Assembly: GCA_016215705.1 (NCBI GenBank)
Contig: JACRIR010000257.1
Span: forward strand, 1 to 8,785
Direction: 5' to 3'
Origin: Candidatus Poribacteria bacterium
GTDB taxonomy: Bacteria; Abyssobacteria; SURF-5
DNA length: 8,785 bases
In this document: in pieces, positions 1-5,678 of the stretch
How positions within the stretch are numbered: position 1 is the first letter of the stretch
How the letters are laid out: every line of letters begins with the position of its first letter
Position numbers and translations under genes: made by a program
Notes under the pieces: generated by a model
Database searches by the model: none
Told to the model about the DNA's origin: nothing
Seen by the model: only the letters and a program-made list of their open reading frames with translations

Positions 1-1642
1 ATTGCCCGTTCATGATCGCTTTCATTGCCTCTCGTAGTTCCCACGCTACGCGCCTCCACCATCGTTTGATGTTGCAGGCAGCGGCGATCATGTGACTTTG
101 TAACCGGGTCTTGTTAATACCCCGATACCGGCAATGCCTAAGGCCATAGCCTCGACATAATTCGCTGATCGTGCCTTCGATCGCATTTCTATGTCGCATG
201 TCCTTTTTGAACGCTTCGGTCTTTTGCTCCTGTCTGCGGCTTTGAATCAGGTCGTGGTGCTCACCTACCAGCAGAGTGCGATGCGACTGATCTTTACCCA
301 AGCACTGATTACTCCGATCACAGATTTCACACAGCCTGCGCTCCCACTCGAATCGATAGTCTACATCGCCCGTCTTGCCGTTTCGCAACCGGCTGCAATT
401 AGTGCTTCTCTGCCCGGCCGGGCAGAGCGCGCTGCGGTTCGCTATGCTCACATCGAAGGCCTCTGAGGTGTATCCCCCGTCCTTTCTCGGCGCGCCGGGT
501 TGAACCGGCCCTCGCAGTTCACGGCCTTCCTTCTGCGCCCGCGCCAACTCATCTCCGGATGTGTAGCCCGCATCCGCATACAGCTTCTCCGGCCTTGGCT
601 CTCCGGTCGCATCTATTGCCTGTTCGACCACAGGGAGCGCCGCCTTGTCCGAGGCAATCGCCTCCTGGATCACGATGGCTGTGATCACTGCCTTGGTCGG
701 CTCGCCCTTTTTCCGTGGTTGCTCCTCCACTGTCTCCACGATCTGCGCCTTGTAACCCACCCATTCCGTCCGCTTGGCCGCATCCTTGAAACTCCACTGC
801 GCCTGAGGATCATGCGGGTTGCTCACTGACCCCGACGGCTTTGTCTTCCTCTTTTCAACGCCGCTTTGCGCGCATTCAAAGTTCTCCCCAAATACACGTT
901 TGAGCAATTCCACTTCTTCGCATTTCGGGGCGTCCTTCCCCATGCTCTCCATCCACAAAAGCAACTTCTGGATATCCTCTCCCGCCTGAATCATCTTTAG
1001 TCGCAAAACATCTTCTTTTTCCCTGTAATCCACTTTGCTCTCTACATAGCGTTCCCACCACACAGACCACAAATCGGGCCTCGCCAGGCGTGCCTCCCTT
1101 TCCAACGCCAAAAAAACCAGACGCATTGTTTCTCTCACACACTCCAGACGACTCATCTGCGCCACCAACCCCAAAACCTGCATGGAGTCCACCCGATACG
1201 CGGTCTTTTTCCCATAATAGCCCGCCTCCCGCATTCCCTCCAACGCAGCCTCCAACCCTATTCCCTCCAGACCGTGTTCCCGCAAACGCTCCCGAAAACG
1301 CACAAGCACCGTGGAATCAAAACCGCCCTCGTCTACTTCCATCTCCAGCGCGCATTTCCAGCGTATATCAAAGACTATTGCATCCACGGCCTGCCGGTCC
1401 GGCATCTTCTCCATATATTGCAGGAGGGTCACAGCCAACAACCTCACCGGATTCACGGCAGGTCGCCCGTTATCGACGCAGTACATCGCGTTCAACGAAG
1501 GCCCCAAACTCAAAAGCTTTGGCCATATGTTCTTGCGAAAGAACAGGAATTTCTCAGCGCCCTTCTGCCGGGTCAACATTTCCTCCAAATACAGGCCTGA
1601 GTCAAAAAGGCTTCCCTGATTTGAGAGTGTTTTAATGCTCAT
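1..1642 (-). CDS. IS1182-type DDE transposase, C-terminus cut by window edge
   Basis: This gene encodes a transposase that would cut and join the ends of its insertion sequence. Reading the minus strand from the ATG at 1642 gives 547 codons with no stop up to the left edge, so the frame is intact but its end is outside the window. The N-terminal third is the helical DUF772-type region. The first catalytic Asp is D152 in YRVDSMQVLG, followed by SRLECVRET as in IS1182 members. The second is D357 in LYADAGYTSGDEL and the Glu is E489 in RNAIEGTISELCRGYGLR. A cysteine cluster (C407, C416, C438, C441, C447) lies between D357 and E489, as in transposases with a zinc-ribbon-like insert. A GAGGA ribosome site lies about 8 bases before the start. 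The usual length is about 450-570 residues, so little is missing. The family is clear; activity cannot be judged without both IS ends. Confidence 0.9.
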   Translation of the reverse strand, partial: MSIKTLSNQGSLFDSGLYLEEMLTRQKGAEKFLFFRKNIWPKLLSLGPSLNAMYCVDNGRPAVNPVRLLAVTLLQYMEKMPDRQAVDAIVFDIRWKCALEMEVDEGGFDSTVLVRFRERLREHGLEGIGLEAALEGMREAGYYGKKTAYRVDSMQVLGLVAQMSRLECVRETMRLVFLALEREARLARPDLWSVWWERYVESKVDYREKEDVLRLKMIQAGEDIQKLLLWMESMGKDAPKCEEVELLKRVFGENFECAQSGVEKRKTKPSGSVSNPHDPQAQWSFKDAAKRTEWVGYKAQIVETVEEQPRKKGEPTKAVITAIVIQEAIASDKAALPVVEQAIDATGEPRPEKLYADAGYTSGDELARAQKEGRELRGPVQPGAPRKDGGYTSEAFDVSIANRSALCPAGQRSTNCSRLRNGKTGDVDYRFEWERRLCEICDRSNQCLGKDQSHRTLLVGEHHDLIQSRRQEQKTEAFKKDMRHRNAIEGTISELCRGYGLRHCRYRGINKTRLQSHMIAAACNIKRWWRRVAWELREAMKAIMNGQ

Positions 1643-1684
1643 TGCCGTTCCTCATAGTCGTAAAGAATATCATTTGTCTTAAGC

Positions 1685-1723
1685 GGGGACGAGTTGCGGA
1701 TCGCGGTAGCTGTCCTCACCCCC
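1685..1723 (-). other. Possible hairpin in the transposase mRNA leader
   Basis: In the leader between promoter and transposase, GGGGGUGAG (1723-1715) can pair with CUCGUCCCC (1693-1685), using two G-U wobbles, around a 21-base loop. Leader hairpins that damp translation from read-through transcripts are known in some insertion sequences. Here the stem is about 45 bases from the start codon and does not cover the ribosome site, so any role is only a guess. Confidence 0.25.
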
Positions 1724-1737
1724 TTGTTCTTGGGTAT

Positions 1738-1766
1738 AGTATATCACAAAATCAAGTGTTTGTCAA
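1738..1766 (-). promoter_or_regulatory. Sigma-70 promoter of the transposase gene
   Basis: On the minus strand the sequence reads TTGACA (1766-1761), a 17-base spacer, then TATACT (1743-1738). The -35 is perfect, the -10 has five of six consensus bases, and spacing is optimal. Transcription would start near 1731 and give a leader of about 90 bases before the transposase ATG at 1642. The IS end should lie upstream of this, but I could not identify its terminal inverted repeat because the opposite end is outside the window. Confidence 0.75.
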
Positions 1767-1876
1767 TATATTTTACTCCTAATTTTTTATTCATGCCTAC
1801 GGAATGATCTTCATCCACCTTGGCGAACGAGGAAGGGGGTTCTGCAGCGGAATCAATGTGTGACCCCTACGCTTTT

Positions 1877-3958
1877 TTATTCTGCTAGCGTTGTCTTCGC
1901 AAATCCCGCGAGCGCGGGGTGTTTAAGCAGTTTCTTCAAGCCGCTTCCGCCCTGTATCTCTTTCGCATAGTATTCGAGTAGGGCCGCAAGGTTTTCCTTG
2001 GCGTTATGAGCCATGAAGTCGATTTCGTTCTCCGGATTCTCACCGGCCTCCACAGCCTTCACGAGCAGATTGACAACCCCGTCTTTCAGGTCGGAAAGAA
2101 ACTCGACGATATCGAGATGCGGCTCACGTAGATGGTTCGCCAGTCCGATCAGAAGCGAATGGAAGTCTTTGCTAAGCTCATCCTTGACTTTGCGCAGATT
2201 GGAGTCGGGATACTCGAGGGCCTGTGCCATGGCGTGAGCGACGCCGAGCAATGACTGCTCCGCCGCGTGTATCTTCGTGTCGCGAATGTATTCCGGGTCC
2301 TGATTGAGATACTCCTTCTTGTACGGAACGCTGCCGTCGTCCCTGATATCTTTTCCGAAGTAGTAGTACCGCTTTGCCGGCGGAATCTTTATGTGGCGGT
2401 TACGAGGATCGACTATTTCCCGCAATGTCGCCCATGTGGCCTTGGCTTCCGTGTATTTCGCCTGAACTTTCATGAAGCTCGACGGCTCGCCGAAATGATG
2501 TTTCCAGCGCTGCTCGATCTCTTTCACCATCTTCCGCACTCGCCCGTTCGGCGCAAATCGCTCGAGAGCAGGGATCAATGCGTATCCTTCATACAAGCGC
2601 AGTCGATGCCGTTCCGCAATCTGCCGAAAATGCTTATCGTCGTATTCCTTGTAGCGTTCGTACGCCGAAAAGGCCGATTTCAGTACGCGCAGGAACGTCG
2701 GCCCCCACGTGTGCAGAAGCCGCTCGTCGCCTTTCCTGATGAATTCCATGATCTCGTGCTCGTAGAGGTTCTTGTGGATCATGCCGCCGCCATAGAACCC
2801 GACATCCTCCCACTTGAACGGCTTAATCCGGCCTTCCTCCTTCATGCGGCTGTAAAGAGGCGTGCCGGGGTAGGGCGTGACTCGCGTCAACTGCGCTGTT
2901 ATCGGCTCGCAACTGAGGAGATACTGGAAGTCCTCTTCAATTGTCTCGCGCGTGTGGAAATCGAATCCGGCCATCCAGCCGACCATTGTGAGTATGCCGC
3001 GGCTGTGCAGTTGATGGAAGACCTCTCTTGCGTCGCCGGTTCGTTTCCCATATCCCTCGTCGGGCGCGAATTTCGATTCGAGCCCGATGAACGCGCCGCC
3101 GATGTTATTGTGGGCGAGCTCATCCAAATCATCGAATCGCGAGAGCGACCTGATGCTGATGAGGATGGTTATCATGAACTTTGAGAAATCGAGGTCGGGG
3201 TCCTCCCGCATCAGGCGGCCAAGTTCGTTGATGAATTCCTTGTTCTGGTCTTCCTCATAGATGATGTAGTTCGTGCCGGGCGCGTGTTCCTGCCACATTT
3301 TGATTTCGTCTTTTACCTGCTGCGGTGTGACCATCTGGTGGCGTTTGCCGCCGAAATGCGTCGTAGTAGTGCAGAAATCGCATCCGTTGTCGCAGCCGAG
3401 CGCCGCGATCAGCCCGGTCGTGTCTCCTGGAGGCCATTTGTCAAGCCACGGCACCATCCCGAATGCGCACCGTGGTTGGAAATGCTGCCGGATGGGCGCG
3501 TTTATATCGTCCCCGAGCAGTTTCCGAAACCAGCCAACACCGTCACCGAGAACAATGTGGTCCACGAGTTTCTTCCATTCTTCCTCGGGATAATATGCGC
3601 CCACACTCTGCGCGATGAACCCTCCCAGTATTACCTGGCTCTCGGGCGAATATTTACGGGCCATGCGGCACATGTCCATCACGCTTTCGACGTTCGGAGT
3701 GAGCGAGGAGATACCGACATAGTCATAGCCCTTTTTTATCTCATCAATCCAGTTCTCCACCGTCGGATGCTCCAGCACTGTGCATGGAGCCGAAATGTTC
3801 TGGGCTATCAGGAAAGGACCCATCATGTGCATGTGACCCTCGTTCGTGAAAATGCCCTGTCCTTTGAAAAACCGCTGCCGCATGATGTCCGTGGGAGTGT
3901 CGTGCCACGGCTGCATCGGGTATGGAGTAACCGGCGTCGCGATCAAAATCCGCTTCAT
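1877..3958 (-). CDS. Cobalamin-binding-like radical SAM protein with long C-terminal extension
   Basis: The 693-residue product is a radical SAM enzyme of the B12-binding subfamily. Residues 1-160 form the B12-binding-like Rossmann domain: strand ILIATPV (4-10), loop with HMHMMG (42-47), VGISSLTP (81-88) and ILGGF (110-114). The radical SAM core carries the 4Fe-4S cluster ligands C189, C193 and C196 in CDNGCDFC, then FIGLES (290-295) and TPYPGTPLY (361-369), both typical of this subfamily. About 260 mostly helical residues follow (430-693), which I do not recognise beyond a possible DUF4070-like part. Relatives are methyltransferases and ring-forming enzymes acting on tetrapyrroles, hopanoids, antibiotics and other lipids; the substrate here is unknown. 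The ATG at 3958 has a G-rich ribosome site (AAGGGGGG) about 8 bases upstream. It is divergent from the hydrolase gene and has a perfect promoter with an overlapping palindrome. No signal peptide is visible. Confidence 0.88.
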   Translation of the reverse strand: MKRILIATPVTPYPMQPWHDTPTDIMRQRFFKGQGIFTNEGHMHMMGPFLIAQNISAPCTVLEHPTVENWIDEIKKGYDYVGISSLTPNVESVMDMCRMARKYSPESQVILGGFIAQSVGAYYPEEEWKKLVDHIVLGDGVGWFRKLLGDDINAPIRQHFQPRCAFGMVPWLDKWPPGDTTGLIAALGCDNGCDFCTTTTHFGGKRHQMVTPQQVKDEIKMWQEHAPGTNYIIYEEDQNKEFINELGRLMREDPDLDFSKFMITILISIRSLSRFDDLDELAHNNIGGAFIGLESKFAPDEGYGKRTGDAREVFHQLHSRGILTMVGWMAGFDFHTRETIEEDFQYLLSCEPITAQLTRVTPYPGTPLYSRMKEEGRIKPFKWEDVGFYGGGMIHKNLYEHEIMEFIRKGDERLLHTWGPTFLRVLKSAFSAYERYKEYDDKHFRQIAERHRLRLYEGYALIPALERFAPNGRVRKMVKEIEQRWKHHFGEPSSFMKVQAKYTEAKATWATLREIVDPRNRHIKIPPAKRYYYFGKDIRDDGSVPYKKEYLNQDPEYIRDTKIHAAEQSLLGVAHAMAQALEYPDSNLRKVKDELSKDFHSLLIGLANHLREPHLDIVEFLSDLKDGVVNLLVKAVEAGENPENEIDFMAHNAKENLAALLEYYAKEIQGGSGLKKLLKHPALAGFAKTTLAE

Positions 3959-4057
3959 ATGGAATTCCCCCCTTTTGGTTTAGGAGACGGTAGGGTTAAT
4001 GGGCGTCTGTCGGCGATGCGTTTCCTTTGTTCTTGTCTGGAACACCAGCGCAATAGA

Positions 4058-4075
4058 TGAATGAATGGTCATTCA
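4058..4075. promoter_or_regulatory. TetR/FadR-like operator palindrome
   Basis: The sequence TGAATGAATGGTCATTCA has perfect 7-bp arms (TGAATGA / TCATTCA) around a 4-bp centre. This matches the known form of the Bacillus subtilis FadR box, bound by a TetR-family repressor released by long-chain acyl-CoA. It covers the predicted +1 (about 4073) of the radical SAM promoter, a classic repressor position. No regulator gene is present in the window, so the identity of the binding protein is inferred from the site alone. Confidence 0.6.
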
Positions 4076-4079
4076 CCAA

Positions 4080-4108
4080 ATTATAATGATCTTTTTGACG
4101 CTTGTCAA
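4080..4108 (-). promoter_or_regulatory. Perfect consensus sigma-70 promoter of the radical SAM gene
   Basis: On the minus strand TTGACA (4108-4103) and TATAAT (4085-4080) are separated by exactly 17 bases, matching the consensus in all twelve positions. Transcription would start near 4073, giving a leader of about 115 bases. The -35 box is also one arm of a small palindrome, TTGAC-GCTT-GTCAA (4095-4108). A promoter this strong usually needs a repressor, which fits the palindrome at +1. Confidence 0.8.
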
Positions 4109-4117
4109 GATGTGTCT

Positions 4118-4143
4118 CTGCGATCAACATGGCTGCGATCAAC
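4118..4143. repeat. 11-bp direct repeat upstream of the radical SAM promoter
   Basis: CTGCGATCAAC occurs at 4118-4128 and again, identically, at 4133-4143, a 15-bp period. Relative to the minus-strand promoter the copies are centred near -50 and -65, the usual zone for an activator. It could equally be a chance short duplication. Confidence 0.5.
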
Positions 4144-4204
4144 GCCGGTCTGCTTAATGTCTGACCGCTTTACGAAGAGGAATAGGGCGGGTTCTTCCAT
4201 AGCA

Positions 4205-4234
4205 TTGTATTTCCGAAAGAGTGTCGAATATAAT
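4205..4234 (+). promoter_or_regulatory. Probable promoter of the hydrolase gene
   Basis: A perfect -10 box TATAAT lies at 4229-4234, with a weak -35 TTGTAT at 4205-4210 (18-base spacer, three of six consensus bases). Transcription would start near 4241, about 42 bases before the start codon. The weak -35 suggests modest or activated expression. Confidence 0.5.
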
Positions 4235-4270
4235 CTACGGGGCGTCAACATCATCCCGAAACCTGCAATG

Positions 4271-4276
4271 AGGAGG
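4271..4276 (+). promoter_or_regulatory. Ribosome binding site fixing the hydrolase start
   Basis: AGGAGG, a perfect Shine-Dalgarno core, ends 6 bases before the ATG at 4283. This selects that ATG over the in-frame ATGs at 4061 and 4268, which lack such a site. Confidence 0.85.
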
Positions 4277-4282
4277 AAGGCA

Positions 4283-5200
4283 ATGGATATTCAGAAGAGG
4301 ACATTTGGCGGAACCTACCCATTCAAGCCCCGGTATGTGACAGTGAATGGTTTGCGACTGCACTACGTTGACGAGAAACCTAAAGGGAAATCCAAAGCTG
4401 AGCCCATTGTCATGCTGCATGGCAACCCCACATGGTCGTATCTCTATCGCAATTTTGTAGCTCCTCTCGTCAAAGCCGGCTACCGCTGCATCGTGCCCGA
4501 CCACATGGGCTACGGCAAATCGGAAAAATCGCTTGATCGCGAAGAATACCTCCTGAAGAAGAAGATAGAATATTTCACGGGCGTGATGGACAAGCTCGAC
4601 CTCAGAGACATAACGTTAGTCATGCAGGATTGGGGTGGATCAATAGGGCTCGGCTATGCCGTCGAGCATGCAGATCGTATCAAGCGGCTAATTGTCATGA
4701 GCACGTGGGCATTTGTTTTTCCTGATGATGTTCCCGATGAGGCGATACCGCCACTTCTCGCGATGTGCAGGAAACCCGAGATCGGTGAAACGATGCTGCT
4801 CGCGTGCAACATGTTCATTGAGGGATTCCTGCCGCTGGCCATCGTGCGCAAAGAAAAGATCACGCCTCAACTCATGGCCGCCTACAGGGCGCCATTCCCC
4901 GACTATAACTCTCGCATTCCAACCATGGCGATACAGGATGTTCCCCTAAGAGCAGACGAGCCATCCTACTCAACAATGAAGACAATTCAGGAGAAGCTTA
5001 ACGTGCTTAGTGTGCCCACGTGCCTTATCTGGGGAGAAAACGACCACGTGTTCCCGTCCGATACGATTGTTCCCATCTGGCAGGGAGTCTATCCGCACAG
5101 CGAACTTCACATGATCCCGCGCGCAGGCCATTTCCTGCAAGAAGACGCGCCTGGGGAGATCGTGGCAATAATGCGGGACTTCTTGAGAAGAAATCCATAG
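4283..5200 (+). CDS. Haloalkane dehalogenase-family alpha/beta hydrolase (type III-like; OleB-like possible)
   Basis: The 305-residue product has the length and full catalytic set of haloalkane dehalogenases. HGNPTWSYLYRN (46-57) carries the oxyanion and halide-binding Asn48; VMQDWGGSIG (113-122) carries the nucleophile Asp116 and halide-binding Trp117; LIWGENDHVFP (248-258) carries the acid Asp254 after strand beta-7; AGHFLQED (281-288) carries the base His283. The cap lies at about 145-230. The Asp-His-Asp triad with an Asn-Trp halide pair fits subfamily III, which also includes OleB, a beta-lactone decarboxylase of olefin synthesis. No oleA, oleC or oleD is in the window, so the substrate stays open: haloalkane, beta-lactone or another small lipid. 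There is no signal peptide, so it is likely cytoplasmic. A perfect ribosome site fixes the start. It is divergent from the radical SAM gene. Confidence 0.88.
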   Translation: MDIQKRTFGGTYPFKPRYVTVNGLRLHYVDEKPKGKSKAEPIVMLHGNPTWSYLYRNFVAPLVKAGYRCIVPDHMGYGKSEKSLDREEYLLKKKIEYFTGVMDKLDLRDITLVMQDWGGSIGLGYAVEHADRIKRLIVMSTWAFVFPDDVPDEAIPPLLAMCRKPEIGETMLLACNMFIEGFLPLAIVRKEKITPQLMAAYRAPFPDYNSRIPTMAIQDVPLRADEPSYSTMKTIQEKLNVLSVPTCLIWGENDHVFPSDTIVPIWQGVYPHSELHMIPRAGHFLQEDAPGEIVAIMRDFLRRNP

Positions 5201-5337
5201 GAAACATCTATTTGAAGCGATTTTGTCCTTGTTCGGAGGCGAGCCATGCGAGAAACGTTTGCAGCGTCTCTCCGCACGATTGTGTTTTCGAGAGGGCTTG
5301 CGAGGGGAACAGCAACCGAAGAAGAAAAAGCTTGGAA

Positions 5338-5383
5338 CACGAATGTCACGAATCGCGCAAGGCGCGAGACGAATTACATGAAT
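5338..5383. repeat. Degenerate ACGAAT repeat interrupted by a GC hairpin
   Basis: Related heptamers CACGAAT (5338), CACGAAT (5347), GACGAAT (5368) and CATGAAT (5377) are spaced 9, 21 and 9 bases apart. The longer gap holds a perfect 6-bp stem TCGCGC / GCGCGA (5353-5367) with a 3-base loop, as if 12 bases had been inserted into a 9-bp repeat. Confidence 0.5.
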
Positions 5384-5446
5384 GAACAACCGTCGGGATC
5401 ATTTCTGCGAAGGCGGGAAACCATATAAGAACAACGAGTTGGCTTC

Positions 5447-5504
5447 GGGGACAGTCCCTATTCTACGGCCTAAAGAACTCGGCCCGTAAATAGGGACAGT
5501 CCCC
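5447..5504. repeat. REP-like inverted repeat with GGGGACAGTCCC arms
   Basis: The left arm (5447-5470) begins GGGGACAGTCCCTATT and the right arm (5481-5504) ends AATAGGGACAGTCCCC. They pair over about 22 positions with one mismatch and a one-base bulge on each side, around a 10-base loop. Each arm is itself nearly palindromic. Elements of this form are scattered in many bacterial genomes and are often linked to REP-associated Y1 tyrosine transposases, none of which is in this window. There is no T-run, so terminator function is doubtful. Confidence 0.75.
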
Positions 5505-5529
5505 TTCGCGCCCCTACAAAACCATGCGT

Positions 5530-5553
5530 TCACACTTGCAGGCTCAAGTGTGA
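5530..5553. repeat. Perfect inverted repeat, 9-bp stem and 6-base loop
   Basis: TCACACTTG (5530-5538) and CAAGTGTGA (5545-5553) are exact reverse complements around CAGGCT. It could be a protein-binding palindrome, part of the repeat mosaic, or an RNA hairpin; it lacks a T-run. Confidence 0.6.
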
Positions 5554-5580
5554 CATGACGGTAGTGCAGATTTTGGAATG

Positions 5581-5651
5581 TCGCACACCTGTTTCTATTT
5601 CTCTTTTTGCAGAAATATCGCACACCTGTTTCTCTTTTCGTTTTTGCAGAA
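5581..5651. repeat. Two tandem 34-bp units at a 37-bp period
   Basis: The units at 5581-5614 and 5618-5651 both begin TCGCACACCTGTTTCT and end TTTTTGCAGAA, differing only at a few pyrimidine-rich internal positions. The second unit ends 28 bases before the dxr ATG and supplies the likely -35 box of the dxr promoter. Two copies only, so this is not a CRISPR array. Confidence 0.8.
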
Positions 5652-5672
5652 TTAAGGCTCGCATGGTATGAT
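5644..5672 (+). promoter_or_regulatory. Extended -10 promoter of dxr-rseP, possibly leaderless
   Basis: TTGCAG (5644-5649), a 17-base spacer and TATGAT (5667-5672) form a good promoter, and TGG just before the -10 makes it an extended -10. Transcription would start at about 5678-5680, at the dxr ATG (5679). No Shine-Dalgarno sequence lies within the usual distance of that ATG, which agrees with a leaderless message. The -35 comes from the second repeat unit. Confidence 0.55.
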
Positions 5673-5678
5673 TAAATA

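Larger units (their letters stand above)
3959..4282. promoter_or_regulatory. Divergent control region between radical SAM and hydrolase genes
   Basis: This 324-base stretch has no convincing gene of its own. It holds, from left to right: the radical SAM leader (3959-4073), an 18-bp palindrome (4058-4075), a perfect minus-strand promoter (4080-4108), an 11-bp direct repeat (4118-4143), and the hydrolase promoter and ribosome site (4205-4276). The frame open from 4061 into the hydrolase is only an upstream extension of that gene. Confidence 0.75.
5201..5678. other. Intergenic region rich in repeats, no gene seen
   Basis: I see no credible gene here; the short frames lack family features and ribosome sites. 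The stretch holds a degenerate 9-bp ACGAAT repeat with a small hairpin (5338-5383), a REP-like hairpin (5447-5504), a 9-bp-stem inverted repeat (5530-5553), a 34-bp unit repeated at 37-bp period (5581-5651) and the dxr promoter (5644-5672). No hairpin is followed by a T-run, so none is a clear rho-independent terminator for the hydrolase. Confidence 0.7.

Noticed and set aside
1090-1635. Plus-strand proline-rich frame of 181 residues
   Set aside because: It is the antisense shadow of the transposase, with low-complexity composition and no ribosome site.
1836-1878. Possible terminator near the radical SAM stop, with a T-run at 1873-1878
   Set aside because: The T-run is on the plus strand, where no gene ends; the only stem is a 5-bp pairing with a loop of over 20 bases.
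4082-4087. Plus-strand TATAAT at 4082-4087 as a hydrolase promoter
   Set aside because: No -35 lies at 16-18 bases upstream, and the sequence is mostly the mirror of the perfect minus-strand -10; the TATAAT at 4229 is better placed.
4061-4282. N-terminal extension of the hydrolase from the upstream ATG at 4061, or start at ATG 4268
   Set aside because: The extension would overlap the operator and promoters, has no family similarity and no ribosome site; AGGAGG points to ATG 4283, which gives the normal family length.
5246-5428. Small plus-strand frame of 60 residues between hydrolase and dxr
   Set aside because: It runs through the ACGAAT repeats, has no ribosome site and no recognisable protein features.
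5581-5651. Tandem units as a CRISPR array
   Set aside because: Two units separated by only 3 bases leave no room for spacers, and no cas gene is present.
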